Assembly (NCBI RefSeq): GCF_030272615.1
Contig: NC_081406.1
Coordinates: forward strand, 264,897,192 to 264,961,191
Direction of reading: 5' to 3'
DNA: 64,000 nt
Source of the DNA: Cryptomeria japonica
Taxonomy: Eukaryota; Streptophyta; Pinopsida; Cupressales; Cupressaceae
Shown here: positions 1-13,100 of the stretch, in pieces
How the letters are laid out: each line of letters opens with the position of its first letter
Position numbering within the stretch: the first letter of the stretch is position 1
Notes under the pieces: model-generated
Databases searched by the model: none
Seen by the model: the letters and a program-made list of their open reading frames with translations, nothing else
What the model was told of the DNA's origin: nothing
Made by a program: the position numbers and the translations under genes

Positions 1-66
1 ATGGGATACTAGAAGAAAAAGTATACATTGAGGAGCCAGATGGTTATGCTTTGACTGATAAGAAAG
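1..66 (+). pseudogene. Ty1/copia reverse transcriptase, upstream fragment
   Basis: Reading from base 3 gives GILEEKVYIEEPDGY then ALTDKK, the segment of copia reverse transcriptase just before the LYGLKQ motif. The frame ends at base 66 because a solo LTR begins at 67. If the LTR and one GAAAG target duplication are removed, the frame runs straight on from 1702 as DKK-DMVCRLHKDLYGLKQ, as expected for this family. The upstream part of the element lies outside the window. Confidence 0.85.
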
Positions 67-1696
67 TGTAGCGTCGTAAATTGTATGCACTTGCTAAGGT
101 GGTACAATTTCACACCTAGTTTAGCACTCGCCTTGGCGCATTTTGCATTTTGCATTGCATTTCTCCTTTAGCACTTAATTATTCAAATTAATTAGGTCTA
201 AGGTCCTATTTCATCATACTTCACATCATAAAGTCGGGCCCTTTCATTAAAGTGTGCCCCTTTTCATTTTATTCCTCCAATACATCATCTAATCAAAAAC
301 CTTAATTAGGCCTTCTTTTGGACTTGGGGGCTTGATTTCGGGGGTCAAAACATCTCAAAATCACCTGTAACTTCGGGATTCTCTCTAAAATCATCATATC
401 TGACGGCCCTGAAAATTTGGTGAAAAGTTGTTAGGACCATGGCGCCCAGAGTGCACATGGTCCCGGACATTTTTCTCAAAATTTTAGGAGCATGATCCAA
501 TCATAAAATAAAGCTTAACCCCAAGAAATTGGCGGGAGATTCAATCTCTAGGTCGGCCAAAAGACAAAATTAAGACCTAGGGTTTCATATATAAGAGCTC
601 TCTTTCTTCATTTGAAAGGACTAGATTTTTGGTTTCAAGGGCCTTCTATGCAGCGAAAGAGCAGATCTTTGAAGACTTCAACAACATTCAACATCCATCC
701 ATCAAGCATTCATCAATTTCATTCATCCATTTAGGGTTTTGAAGACATTGAAGAGCAATAGGGGATCACCGACTGAAGATTGGCTTGAACCCCTCCCTTG
801 GGGTTGGGTACAATTTCATGTTGTTTTCATGTCTTTGCATAAGCCTCATTATATCACTTGTATTCATGCTTTAGATCTCTTTACATCTTGATTTGGAGCA
901 TTTACATTATCATTTACAAGCAATTAGGGTTTACTTTCTAGGTTGCTCTAGTTTTCTTACTTGCATTTTAGGATCTTGCACACACACAAGGTCTGCACAC
1001 ACACTACTTTTACAATACAACTTGGCTATTCGTGGAGGTGGAAATCACCAAAGCAAGGGTTTGACTAAGGCAAAACCCTATATAGCCGCCCACCATACCT
1101 TTTCAGATATAAGTGCAGGTTTCAGGATTCAGACGACGCCGCAAGTTGCAGATCCGACGGAAGCAGATGGAGACTGAACTTCACACCAAATTGCAGAGCA
1201 AAAGACCAGGACAGGGGCGTGGGGCGCCTTGGTCCCTGGGACAGGGGCACTGGGCGCCCTGGTCCTTCTGTTAGACAGCAGTTTCAGCATTTTTCTGATA
1301 GCTTTTCAGGTTGCAAAACAACAGTTTCAGGTGCAGAATCAGGACAGTGGCGCACGTGCCCCCGTCCTGAACATTTCCACTCAGATTTTAACCCCAGGTA
1401 CACATCTGCATTCTCCTTTTATCCTTGTGTTTACAGCTTTTCATCACTTAATCTCAATCTTGCAATCTTGTTACTAGTTCATACTTGCACTCTAGGGTTA
1501 GTAGTTGAACTTGCATCATTTTATCTATCATTTGCAACAAAGGAATAGAAATCCTAATAGGTAGCCCGTGGCTCTCTCTTCCACAGAAAGAAGTAGCCAA
1601 TTGTGTGATACCTCTAGGCTCTTTCGTATTCCACAAGTGTGTGATTGAAAGTGGGATTAGGGCATGTTTGCTTAGTGTCACTTTTTCCCCCACACA
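67..1696 (+). mobile_element. Solo LTR of the gag/protease-only retroelement family
   Basis: The 1630-bp segment starts TGTAGCGTCGTAAATTG and ends CCCCCACACA, and is flanked by GAAAG at 62-66 and 1697-1701. Its first bases match the LTR starts of elements A, B and C, which identifies the family. It carries a TATA box, a region rich in GGAC...GTCC palindromes, and a Pyr-rich end. No internal region is present, so it is a product of LTR-LTR recombination or equivalent loss. It interrupts a copia reverse transcriptase. Small ORFs within it (e.g. 893-1177, 1219-1548) show no protein character. Confidence 0.9.
588..595 (+). promoter_or_regulatory. TATA box of the solo LTR
   Basis: TATATAAG occurs within CATATATAAGAGC, about 520 bp into the LTR and about 125 bp after a GGACCATG/CATGGTCC palindrome. 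Position and sequence fit a Pol II LTR promoter, and related elements have TATAAAAG or TATTTAAG in the equivalent place. Confidence 0.55.
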
Positions 1697-1701
1697 GAAA
1701 G

Positions 1702-2818
1702 ACATGGTATGTAGATTGCATAAGGATTTATATGGATTAAAGCAGGGACCAGGGGCATTGTATGAAAGTTTTCATACACATCTGATGAAGATAGGATTTA
1801 TGAGAACTAGTGATGATAGTAACATATCTCAAATCTAAAGGAGATAAAATACTAGTCAGGGAAGTATTTGTTGATGATATTATATTGAGGTAATGATGAC
1901 ATGAGCAATAGTTTTGCAGATGAAATGAAAAATCAGTTTGAAATTTCTATAGTGGGAGAAATAAAAAAATTCATAGGCTTGCAAATACAACAAATGAAGA
2001 ATGGTATTTTCATCACACATTCTAAGTATGTGAAAGAGGTCTTGAAGACATTTGGCATGAGTGAGTGTAAACCAATTGGGACACCTATGGTTACAGGTTG
2101 TAAGTTGTCTAAGGAAGATGAGTCCAAATCTGTTGATGAGAAGGAATACATGTCAATGTATGGAAAATTGCACTATGTTGTTCACAACAGACCGAACATA
2201 GCTCATGCAATTGGCATAGTTGCTAGATTCCAGAAGAATCCTAAGGAAACACATTTGACAGTAACCAAAATAATTTTTAGATACTTGAAAGGTACTGTTG
2301 ATTATGGGTTATGGTATCCATATGGAGGAAATTTTGATTTGAAGGTGTACACAGATGCAAATTAGGCAGGAAATGTTGATGATCGGAAAAGCACAACCAG
2401 TGGAGCATTTTTTCTTAGAGGAAGACTTGTTTCATGGAGTAGTAAGAAGCACAGTTGTACTTCACAATCTATTGCTGAAGTTGAGTATGTTATAGCTGAC
2501 ATGAATTGTACACAGGCTATATGGATGAGACACATTTTGGAAGGTTTTAAGATGAAGATTTCAGAACCTATAAAGATCTTATGTGATAATACAAGTGCCA
2601 TAAATATTTCCAAGAACCCTATTTTGCACGCACGAACCAAGCATATTGAATTAAAGTATCATTTCTTGAGGGAAAAAGTACAGAGTAAAGATGTGATCTT
2701 GGAGCATGTTTCTACTAAGGAGAAGCTTTTAGATATTTTTACTAAACCTCTACCTAAGACTACTTTTGAATATCTTATAAGTCAGCTAGGGGTTGCCCCT
2801 CTTCATGAAGTCAGTTAA
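1702..2818 (+). pseudogene. Ty1/copia reverse transcriptase and RNase H
   Basis: The reading opens with MVCRLHKDLYGLKQ (RT), then a catalytic-like FVDDIIL near 1868-1890 where YVDD is usual. A frameshift follows, then a single frame from 1901 with FEISIVGEIKKFIGLQI and the connection segment. RNase H follows: YTDAN (first Asp), AEVEY (Glu), LCDNTSAI (Asp) and the HARTKHIELKYHFLRE motif. That frame is broken by one stop at 2363-2365, where Trp is expected. The ORF ends SQLGVAPLHEVS, a typical copia pol C-terminus. The element is dead: one LTR insertion, at least one frameshift and stops. The family call is from motif recognition. Confidence 0.92.
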
Positions 2819-3150
2819 GCATGATGTAGATTACATCAGTCCTGGAGCTACTTGTAGAATTTTACAGAAGGATTGGTGTAGAAGTGGATTTATTCCATAG
2901 GGGGAGCATCAAGTTGCAGATTGTTGATGTTGCACAGTGAAATTTCACATTACATGTTTTACTTTCAATTTGGCATCATTGTCAAAGGGGGAGAAGAATT
3001 ATGTGATTACGATGAGAAGAACCAATGACAAGCTGAAGACATGGAGAACATGGTGAATACTTGGTAATGTAAACCAGGATTCCTATTCACAATCACACAT
3101 CAATCAATGGTATTGATATTTGTATTGCCATCAATGCCAAAGACGAAGAT
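2819..3150 (+). other. Copia 3' untranslated region with polypurine tracts
   Basis: The sequence between the pol stop and the 3' LTR is noncoding. It holds a purine run AAAGGGGGAGAAGAA at 2984-2998 and, directly before the LTR, CCAAAGACGAAGA, which I take to be the decayed polypurine tract that primed plus-strand synthesis. Confidence 0.6.
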
Positions 3151-4515
3151 TGTTGGCATTTGCATGAAGATTGCATTAATGATATGTTATGTTGTCATTG
3201 ATGTCAATTAATTGGTAATGATATTGTTGATATTGTTGTAATATTATTACTGTAACCGGTAGAAAGAATTTGTGGAGTGAATCAATAACTAGTGTAAACC
3301 CTATCTATTGATGTAACCGGTAAACCCTACCTGTTGTTTTTGATAAACCCTAACCGATTAAGTTTGATGAATTGGTTATATTGGTTTATGATATGATGAT
3401 GAGCAGTAATGATTATGACACACATGATTATTGTATGAAAACAATTCCAAGAGATTTTGGTGAGTTGTTGTAACAGTTTTTTTCTAGGGAAGGAGAAAAT
3501 GTATTACTTCTAATGCAAAGCCCGTGATGAGTTACTGAGATCGATGAAGTCATGATCAAGGAGCGATCAAGGTTTTCTTGATTGATGTGCAAAGATTTCT
3601 ATGTAATCCAACAGTCATACTTGAACCGATTTGTTTGTAATCTCTATGAGAATTAGGTTTTTGTTGTGTTACCGACCTGATTGATTTGTTTATAAGGTCG
3701 ATGAAGTTGTTTAGTTTATGTGTGGACAAAGAGTTAGCATAGATTAGTTGAGTGTGTGGTTGCTGAACCGAATGATGCATCTGCAGTTTGAGTAAAGGCA
3801 GATAGGAGCATGAAAAGGATATGATCAAGAAAGTGTAGTGTTGTTCAAATAGATCAGCAAACTCTTGTTGTTTTCTAACAATTACAGCATAATTGAAATC
3901 CCCTAACCGGGTAAGCTCTAACAAGCTTGGTACTATTCAAATCCTCTAACAAGGTGATCCATTAGATTGGATTTTCAAATCCTCTACCGAGGTTACTCCT
4001 TACAGGGTATTGCTTCTAACAAGGCATTGTAGTCAATCCCTTAACCGGGTGGTTCCTAACTGGATCAGTTCTTAATAGGACTTTTTGTAAAGCTTTAACA
4101 GGCTAGGCTCCTAACAGGGCGAACTTTAGAAGACTTCAGATAGTTATCTTGTGAGTCTCATCTCACCGTGGTTTCTACCTATTTGGGTTTCCACATCAAA
4201 AAATGTTTGTGTCAAGTGGTGAATGTTTTTGTGGTTATGTTTTCATGGTTGATTTACTTAACTACTTAACTACTTTGATAAGTCATGATAACCGAAAGTA
4301 TTGAGAAATGAAGAAGTTGTTTATTGTTAATTTGTTGTAACAGTCAACTGGTTTATCTTATGAGTTTTTATCTTGACAGTGGCATTACATTGTTAGTTCT
4401 AAGTTTACTTTGAGAGATTGATTTTTGAGATTGGTGAACTTTGTATCAGTTTTTCTATCTACTGATTCACCCCCCCTCTCAGTAGTTGAACGAATACTTA
4501 TTCTTTCATCATACC
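3151..4515 (+). mobile_element. 3' LTR of the copia element
   Basis: The LTR starts TGTTGGCATTTGC right after the polypurine tract. It contains the copia U5 block GGGTTTCCACATC (4185-4197) and, near its end, ATTCACCCCCCCTCTCAG (4464-4481), both typical of plant copia LTR ends. The exact end is uncertain (4481 or about 4515, at CATACCA). Its U5 has many CTAACCGGGT-like repeats (3890-4110). No 5' LTR is in the window. Confidence 0.75.
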
Positions 4516-5494
4516 ATCATGAACACCCTCTGGAGGGAAATCTCTCAAGAATGCATATCATAAACCACACATTCATCATGAATGGGAATTCGGAGGATCT
4601 AATGCCCACCCTTTAGAGTAATAATAATATCTCTCATTGATAATTTAAAAGAGTTGTATTCACTATGCTACTACTCCACCAATGTGATCATCATACCAAT
4701 ATTATCCATGGTCTCGAGCATAAATATAATGCACAACCATAAGCCAACCACACTTAGAAACATTTGATCTTCCTTTATGAGCTATGGAAATAGAAGTTGT
4801 CTAGTAGAATTGCTTGCTTGACTTAGCCAATCTAGATCCCTCCTATAACAAAAATGTCAAACATCATTAGACACTACTTCAAAAAATCACCTTAAAACCC
4901 TAATAAATCAATTACAAAGATCTAGCTATCAATTATGCAACAATTTTTCAATTACAAAGTGATATCATACATTTACACCAAATTACGACAAAAACACAAC
5001 ACCATTCAACATTTGTGCATCTTTACAACATTAGCACAACATCATTGCATTAGTGAAGTTTAACTAAAAATTATGTAACTTTATAATTACATAAAACCAT
5101 ACCTACAAATGCATATTTGATGAGCACAAGCTTAAACTAAGAAGGGGTGAATTAGTATAAGAGATATTTTTACAAAACTTAACAACCATAACAATATTAA
5201 TCACTTAAGATCTAGCAATTATGAAACACAAGAAGAACATAAGATTTTCATGGAAACCTTTCGAGATAAAACCATGATAAAACATTGCTTGTATAAAAAT
5301 TTATTTATGATCTTTGTAGGCACCAACCCATTGGAGACACCAATCCCCACAATTGAGCACTAACTCAGAAAAATACACTAATATGTTTGAATGACTCCTA
5401 CCAAGTGTAATAGATTAATGTAGAAAAGTCAATGCATATGGCTCAACAAACCAACATATCCTTTATCAAGTAACCTATTATCTCACAGGGGTTT
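4516..5494. other. Unassigned AT-rich sequence
   Basis: No coding signal on either strand. Around 5100-5160 the minus strand reads like a short copia LTR end (a Pyr-rich TTCACCCCTTCTTAG), but too little remains to define an element. Confidence 0.5.
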
Positions 5495-6625
5495 TGTTGG
5501 AATCAAGGAACGCTAAGAGAGGGGGGGGGAGAGGGTGGGTGAATCAATGTGTCTAGCAATCTTTAACACCAAGATTTTTGTACGTGGAAACCCGGTTAAG
5601 GGATATATAAGGGAAAAACTATTATTTCAGCCACTTAATACATATGAAGAAAAGAAACATGCAAGAACATAAATCAAATAACTACAACACCATAACACCA
5701 AGATTTTTGTACGTGGAAACCGGGTTAAGGGAAAAACCATGGTGGGGATGAACCCACAATATAAGTATATTGTGAAGAAGTATAAAAATATTACAATTGG
5801 GGAATGCACATGTATTTAGCCACACTGCCTAAAGCTCACTACTCAAAAGCGAGAGGCTCAATGCCTACAACTCAAATACAAATATTACTAAAGTGAATGA
5901 ACTAAAAATAGCATTTACAAATGCTTGGATTGTAGTTCCAGTTTAAGCACAATAAACACACTTTTCACACTTATATAATTCTGCTCTATTTTACTGTTCA
6001 ATCACAATTTTGGACCATGGATCTTTGTTTGGCGCATGTGAAATTACGCACAATCGATCACACAACCTATTCCATACACAAAATGATAAAAAAATCACCC
6101 TTATATATCCGCAACAAGAAATCATATCCATTTCTAGTCGACTCATCAAGACTTAACACAATATTGAAACGTGTACACCATGTCAACTGAATTCGAACTC
6201 CAATGCTTATGCAGATTAAAAAGAATTGTCCACATGCTTTCGCAAATGTCAACCAAACTCCCTAGAACACAAAATCAATCACCAAAACCTCTCCATTAAT
6301 TCTACACAATGATCAACTACATAAGTCGACTTGATACTCACTGGCAGACCAAAAACCGGTACTCAGAAACTTCTAACTTGCATACCAATTATCACCGAAG
6401 CCCATTACTTTGGAATAAGATTAGTCTAGATATTTATCTAGCTTCCTTCAGATCTGCAACACAAAATATTAGCCTGACAAGAAATTCAGACCAAAATATT
6501 GAAGTCTGCCAGATGCTCTGTTCTAGCTTGTCGAACTTAAACCAAATCACCGATCTGACTTCTGATATAAGAAAATCATGCAATGTAGATGGGATCACTG
6601 ACTTGGGTTGCCATCAATGACAACA
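5495..6625 (-). mobile_element. Solo Ty1/copia LTR
   Basis: Read on the minus strand it starts TGTTGTCATTGATGGCAACC (6625 leftwards), has a TATATAAG box (plus 5970-5977), then the copia U5 block AACCGGGTTTCCACG, and ends ...CTCTCTTAGCGTTCC then TTGATTCCAACA (5495). Start, promoter and end are in the right order for one LTR of about 1.13 kb. Flanking five-mers do not match, so the target duplication has decayed or this is one end of a deleted element. The U5 block is duplicated (see 5565-5733). Confidence 0.75.
5565..5733 (-). repeat. Duplicated copia U5 block
   Basis: A 38-bp sequence at 5565-5602 recurs at 5695-5732, period 130 bp, with one mismatch by eye. Its minus-strand core is GGTTTCCACGTACAAAAATC. 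It is a local tandem duplication inside the LTR. Confidence 0.8.
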
Positions 6626-8944
6626 CTTGACTAGTTGTGTAGTGTCTCTTACAATAGGTTCATTTAATTATCAACTAGGGACATGTCTTCTTGGATCATG
6701 ATAGCATTGTATATGTAGCTAAGGGCTCTATAAGTCATTCTATTAGTTGTGCATAAAAAAGTAATTGAAAAAAACAAACTAAATTGGAAACATAATAGTG
6801 CTAAAAGTAAGCCTAACTACATAGCAATTGTTGTGAGTCATTGATCAAATGACATAGAAATGGCCCTACAAGTGATTATCTATTATGATTATGTTGTAGC
6901 TTAAGATACACAACTTTATTCTAACAATTCTATCAGTTCATCATGTTAATCTAAGTCAAAATAAATAAACATAATAGTTAATCTATCAAATTAAATAACA
7001 ATCTAACTATCATCAATACTAACAATATACACTATAAAGAGAGTTACAATGCCTCAAGTGGCGCTTGCTTGAGTGTTGTAACATATTCTAACAGTTTTTT
7101 TTCTTAACTAGAAATATCATCAAAATTTCATCGTTTACTCAAATTCAAAATGCATATATAAGATGGTGATTATCTCATTGATTGACAATAAAGCTATAAC
7201 AAAATCTCACAATTGAATAACTGATATGTCCTCAATAACCCTCCACCTCTAACAAAATCTAGAATTTATACCTAGAACCTAAGAGTGGATTACTTATTGT
7301 AATGAATTTAAAGTAGTGGAATCACTTCCTACACTAATATTGGGAGGAGGGTAATGAAATTTTTTTATAGTTCTTTATAATAGTTACAAAAACTTAATAG
7401 AAATAAACATAAATATCATGCATACCATAATATATTGGTTTACATGGGTAAAACCTTTCAGGAGAAAAACCCCACTCTCCAAAAGCTGGCCAATATATTA
7501 TTCAAAAATCAACCACAAATCACACTATACTTGCAAAGAAAGCTTGCAGAGAAAGCTCCTCACATGAGTATCATCAACAAAGATCCGTAGGAAACTCAAC
7601 AACTATTAGACTCTCAAATTACATCACCACACACAACTGCAATACAATTCCCTCATAAAATAGGGTTGTCTTCTAGGGAAAACAAAGTATACAAAATATT
7701 CATTGTTAGATCTATGACCTAATGATAAATCGTCAAGATTCACAATGATAAATTATAAACATATTTTTGTTTTAGGGTGTTACCCTTGAAAACACATATC
7801 GGTGCATGCTACGCCCAACCCCCGACTAGTCAGGGGATCGAAGCCCATAAAGGGGGTACCACCCCTTGCAACCCCATGCACTCACATATCAACAATAACC
7901 TTTTATTGATAATTTTTATTATTATAGCAAGGTTGACACACCATTTTCCTAACACTTACGACTCTAAACATCTAACGATTGTCAATCCTTCAAGAAAATG
8001 TGGGGCAACTTATTATTTTCATATCTTGGTAATAAAGAACTAACTAACAACAATTGATGTTGTCACAAATCCAATCAAACTTGCATTGTATTAAAGAACA
8101 ATCAAAATAGGAAATGTGCAAGAACAAGGTAATTCCATTATGAGCCATTTTTTTTTGTTATATAAGCTTCTCCTTGTCATATCAATGTATCTATTCTCCA
8201 TCAACAAGTTCAACATAAAGTATCAACAACCAATCCATGTCTTTATGGTCGCAATGCAACTAAAACCACCAAGATTGCCATCTTGCAAGTTGCAGGAAAT
8301 GGCATGCTAGGAGTAGCCACCTTTGACAACGAGTAAGCAATTGAACTTTTTGCTACAAAGTTAGTTCCTCAAAAATAATTCATTTATATTACTACCATCC
8401 TTAACATTCTAAAAGTGCATCATCCCATAAATATCCACAAAAACACATGCATTTATCATATGACATATATCTTTCATTAAACTTAGATAGCTTGATAAGA
8501 TTCAAGTAATTGTCTTATAAGCATACAAACTGTAATGTAAATTATGAGAAAAGACAAATAAAACAAGGTCAATCTTAGAGCTCATCACTCCCCCTAACTA
8601 TCTTCTTATTGTCCTTAAGCAAGTTAGGGCCTCAAGTTGTATTGCAGTGTTGTGAGCCTGTGGTCCTCTCCTTGTTCCAAATAGAAACCTTTATGCTTTG
8701 TTATCTTGTCCTAACTATATCTCTCTGTTGCAACATCCACAACCCTTCTCCTTGACCAATGAGGAATTGGGTAAAGGAGAAGTGGTGGATGAAATTTAAG
8801 CAGGGGGGGGCAAGTGATTTTATTATCCATTGATGGTTTAATGTATCTATCTATCCTTAAAGTTGAAGCAATGTACTTATAAATATAGTGAAATTCTTTC
8901 TTCTTCAACTCTAGAGTGAGATTGTTTCATGTACTATTGAAAAA
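6626..8944. other. Unassigned sequence with a possible copia LTR scrap
   Basis: No credible gene. Near 7430-7510 the minus strand reads GGGGTTTTTCTCC-TGAAAGGTTTTACCCATG, resembling a copia LTR U5. At 7819-7836 lies a near-perfect palindrome CCCCCGACTAGTCAGGGG, with a tRNA B-box-like GCTTCGATCCC on the minus strand beside it. Small ORFs here (7777-8043, 8116-8310, 8711-8908) lack protein-like composition. Confidence 0.4.
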
Positions 8945-9770
8945 TCATATTGCCTCACTACCTGGTACTGTAACCAAATCTTTAAATCTTCTATAATCTT
9001 CTTTCTTGCATTCTAGGATTTTGCTAGGTGCCCCTAGGGTATTTATTAATCCAATCCACTCATCTACAACATTGTCAGGATTTGCATCCTCCACTCTTAT
9101 GTGGAGAGGAATTGATTTCTCCATTTCTTGATATTTTTGTAGCATTAACCCCCTATGATACTCATTTCTTATGTATGGTGCAAGAGATTTAAGTTGAACA
9201 TCACCTACACATATATGCAATGTTATAAGCGATAGCTAAATTGTGCAAGTAAAATTCACACAATTGATCTTGCATATCTAGGGTGACTCTTAGGTAGGTG
9301 GTTAGAAATGACATGGGTGTTATAATTGAAATAGGTATATCACTAATTAATTGACTAATCTAAAAGCATAAAAATTGTTAACTTAGCTATTTTATTAATC
9401 TTGACTATTAACTTCTTTATCTATGGGTCTCTTTCTTTAATTTCAGCTTTATCCTTTTCTTTAGTATCTTCATTTTCTTTCCCATGTTCATATTTAAATT
9501 GATAAAATTCCTTCATTTCATCCCATAATATAAACCCAAGAGTTAATGATGTTGGACTTAAAGGAGGTATAGGAGGGTTATCCTTATGAAGAAAGGTTGG
9601 CTCCTTCTTCTTTATCTCAATTGTAGCTAGTTTTGCTAGGCAATATAATCTTGTCCCCTGATGTTGGTGAATTTGCAACTAATTTTCTAACTCCTCGACC
9701 TTCCCTTATTGGTATTCCTTCAAGTTATCCTCTAATTCCTTAACTTTTTGAGTGTTTCCTGTAGATCACT
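8945..9770 (-). pseudogene. Unrecognised broken ORF with coiled-coil segment
   Basis: On the minus strand, 9770-9421 reads as an acidic/basic heptad-like stretch (KVKELEDNLKEYQ, stop, GKVEELEN, stop), then LYCLAKLATIEIKKKEPTFL, a Pro-rich PPIPPLSPTSLTLGF, and a charged tail. After a gap, 9220-8945 gives another protein-like stretch (LKSLAPYIRNEYHRG, NPDNVVDEWIGLINTLG). Composition is protein-like and the stops are few, so I take it as a decayed gene or retroelement ORF, but I do not recognise the family. It abuts, in opposite orientation, a gypsy protease fragment at about 9772, so a junction between two elements lies there. Confidence 0.4.
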
Positions 9771-9771
9771 A

Positions 9772-10173
9772 TTCTCATTTGCAACTTTTCCTGATAAGAA
9801 AATAAAGATGATTGTCTTAGTTGCATATGTTCCTACTTCTTACAGAATGTTACTTGGTTGTAACTTCTATAAAGATTTAGGGGGTGAACTTAACATGGAC
9901 ATGACCGAGGAAAGAATACTTGTTAAAGGTGTGTTGTGTGAAATTGGAACTTGAAAGGGAGACTAAGTACATGGTAATCAAGTCAAATTACTCCCATGCT
10001 CAGATTCTTTTTTAGTATGCAAGTTTTGGTAATTATTATCTACACATTGATGAAGTCTCAAAGTTTGTTGAATATTGGCCATTTGATGGTTTAGATTATT
10101 CACTTCTCTCAAACAATGAGAGGTTTGTTGATCCTATTGAGGATCAAATATAAAAAACTGACTCTACTAAGTG
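9772..10173 (+). pseudogene. Ty3/gypsy protease C-terminal fragment and linker
   Basis: The reading MIVLVAYVPTSYRMLLGCNF then YKDLGGELNMDMTEERI matches the C-terminal half of the gypsy retropepsin domain, where V-P-x-S-Y-x-x-L-L-G-R-x-W is conserved (here LLGCNF). The catalytic N-terminal half is missing, cut off at about 9770. The frame continues with stops through about 10173 as acidic linker. The likeliest partner is the gypsy pol at 16.6-20.2 kb on the same strand, separated by about 6 kb of foreign sequence; this link is inference. Confidence 0.5.
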
Positions 10174-13100
10174 TTGTCATGGGGATTTGCACCCGATGCA
10201 AGCTTGAATTTCCTACACATTGGGCTACTCTCAGGCTATGGGTATCCTATTGGGAGAGTAGACCTCCAGATTATAGGTCGGATTCCTATTTGATCACCTA
10301 ATATTAATTTAAATCTGACCTGGGAAAAGGGGTAGGAAGATATGCAAAAAAATAAAAATTAGACTACTAAGGTGATCCACCAATGGTAAAAATGATTCAA
10401 AATGCTTTCAAACTCACAAAAAGCTCAAATATTAAAATTGTGCAATCTCACAACTTTGTTATTTATGCCTTCAAAAATGATTCTTATGAAAGGCTTTGAC
10501 TTTCTAATGTATACAAAAGGGAGAACAATGAGGTTCTCACAGTTTAGATCCAAAAGAATGAAAAAACACCAACACAGACCTGTACTATGACATACACTCT
10601 CAACATTCAACATTGAAGGAATCTAATAAAATAAAGGATAACACAATATTTCACCATAAAAGTCCCAAACAACACTTGAAAACCAAGAAATGATAAGAAG
10701 GAGAACAAACTTCTTTATTGAGAAATAGGAGCTATATGCATTCCAAATATGTAAAACTGCTTACAAAATCTTAACATTACTCATGAGAAATGAGTTACAA
10801 GAGTATGAATATCTGTTGCTACACAAGTATAAACTCCAGAACTAGAGAAGAGTGAGTGACAAAAAGTCACTTATTCAACAAGCTTGCCAAATTCAAATTT
10901 TAAATTTTGGCTCCAAAATGATGAGTTGTCATCAACTCCAAGCCTTCCCTTAAATCAAGGACCTAACTGAAAGTAGACTCCCCCCCCAAACTTCACAAAG
11001 AGTTGGCTAAATGATCACAACTCCTTGGGGTTAGATGTAACTAAAAAGCCCTAAAAATTCAAGATGAAACTGAGAGAATCAAGAAGTTAAGTGTTTGAAA
11101 AGCTTCCTTGACTGATTCTTAACCCACTAAGACTCTTTAATTAACAACAAATTGCCTATTAGGTGACCAAAACACCCAATTTAACTCCACAAGTTGACAA
11201 GTCACCTTAGTTAACTCATTCACAACGCTCTACTTTGCACCCCAAAAATATCTTCTATCTAAAGTGATTTATAATTATCACTTTATAATAGAGATTTACA
11301 AGTCTTAATGCAAAAGAAAATAGAAGAGTTGAATTTAAACTCTACATGCCTATGCTGACTATTCTTATATGAGTGTTTAACAAACACAAAAAATCACAAA
11401 ATTAAAAATTATGACATGGATGTAAAGAATAAATATTTCTTCATAAAAAGTAGACCCATCTACCTTATCAAGTTTATTTAGGGTTTGAAACCCTAATCTA
11501 AAAGGCAAAATAGATGAAATTACATTTCTTTTTCTCCTTCTATCTCTTCATCTCTACCACCTTGAGGAAACCCTAGATTCAGAAAAGGGAACCGCCATGA
11601 AACCCCAGATTCACAACCTTAAAGAATTTCTCAGCTCTTGTGATAATCAACACACTTCTATAGGGAAATTGAGGTAAAATAACCTCCTATTTCAAATTTG
11701 TTTTTTTCTTGAAGCTATGGTTGTGATCTTTTTGTGGATGTCGTGATCTATTTATTTGCTATCATCTTTTCTCTATTGATTCTCATGTTGTCATGGGGAA
11801 GAACTTGGATTTTGAATGTGGAGTACGCCATTTTTGGGTGATTTTTGCAGAGTAATTCCAGATAAGCTCCTCACACCCTAGATCCACCATTGTTACTTTG
11901 TGGTTGTTGGGTTTCCCCAAATTTGCCTTCTAGCCTATGATTGTATTGATGTTGCTCTTTGAAGGCATACTATCACTATTTATTGTCATGGAGGTTCCTA
12001 TGATTGTGATTAAACATAATGTTGATGTTGTATTTTGAGAAAGAGAGATCACCCATAGCATGATGAATCCATGGTCTTTTGTCTTTGTAACTGCAAGCTT
12101 TGCTAAAAAATTTGAAATTATATGACTATATGTGTGTGCTATGACTGCTATGGTGCTATTCTTTTCTCTTCATAACCCTTCTCTAGGGTCTAACGTAAAG
12201 GACGATATGAATGCCTTAATGGATTTTGATTGTCACTACAAGGTTTATTTATGAGTATTGCCTCCTTCATAAACTGGAGACCTTTCTATGTGATTTCTCT
12301 GAGCTGCAATGATACTGTAAATTCATTTTTTTGGTTCATATCACTGGATTTATTTATTCATGAATGACTACTCACATACAGGATTGTATCAAGTCACTGA
12401 TCTTCCTAGTTCCCTAAGACTGTTGTAGCATGGAGTGTATTCATCATTCATTCATCTGGAACTGCATTCATCAAACAAAGAGGTTATTCATCATTGTTTG
12501 TGCACTGTGTTCTCACTATTTTAACTGTGATCTTGATTGGTTTATGGCTGCATGATTGGACTATTGCATTTGATCATTGAAATAAAGACTTTCATTTGTT
12601 GTTACCCTATCCATCACCTACTAGATTTTCATGGCAGGTTTTGCTATATTCACTGGTGTTCTGAAACTTTTCCTTGCTCATGTTCTTATGCTACTTTACT
12701 TATTTTTGCAATCATCCTTTGGTGTATTGGTGTTCAGGATCTTTGTGATTGATTGCATTGATGCCTTCAGACCTGATTGCTCTTATGATTGTTGGTCATC
12801 TATTCATTGCTTTTAAATAATCCTGTGAGTGAAGGCTCTTTTGGAAGTTGCACTATCTTTCATTGCTCATGCATTGATATTGATGCCTTCACTATTAGAC
12901 TGTAAATAGTCCCATTGAACTCAAAGTGTAGCCTCCTTTATGCCTTCATTATGCTTTGTAGAGACTTTGATCTTTTATAGTTATTTAAGCAAGCTCTTTC
13001 AAACCTAGAACTTTGTCTTTATGTATAGAGGCTTATGATTGTTACAGGTTCTATTAGTGGTGATTTTGTGCTTTAAAAATACATACAATCCATTGTTTTG

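Noticed and set aside
893-1548. Small ORFs inside the solo LTR
   Set aside because: Overlapping frames without protein-like composition, inside a noncoding LTR.
1-1700. Two separate copia RT fragments from different elements
   Set aside because: The apparent overlap between KVxRRKLYALAK and the LYGLKQ region vanishes once the solo LTR with its GAAAG duplication is recognised; bases 67-100 belong to the LTR.
7819-7850. SINE or tRNA-derived repeat
   Set aside because: A palindrome and a B-box-like word are present, but no A box, tail or flanking duplication could be seen.
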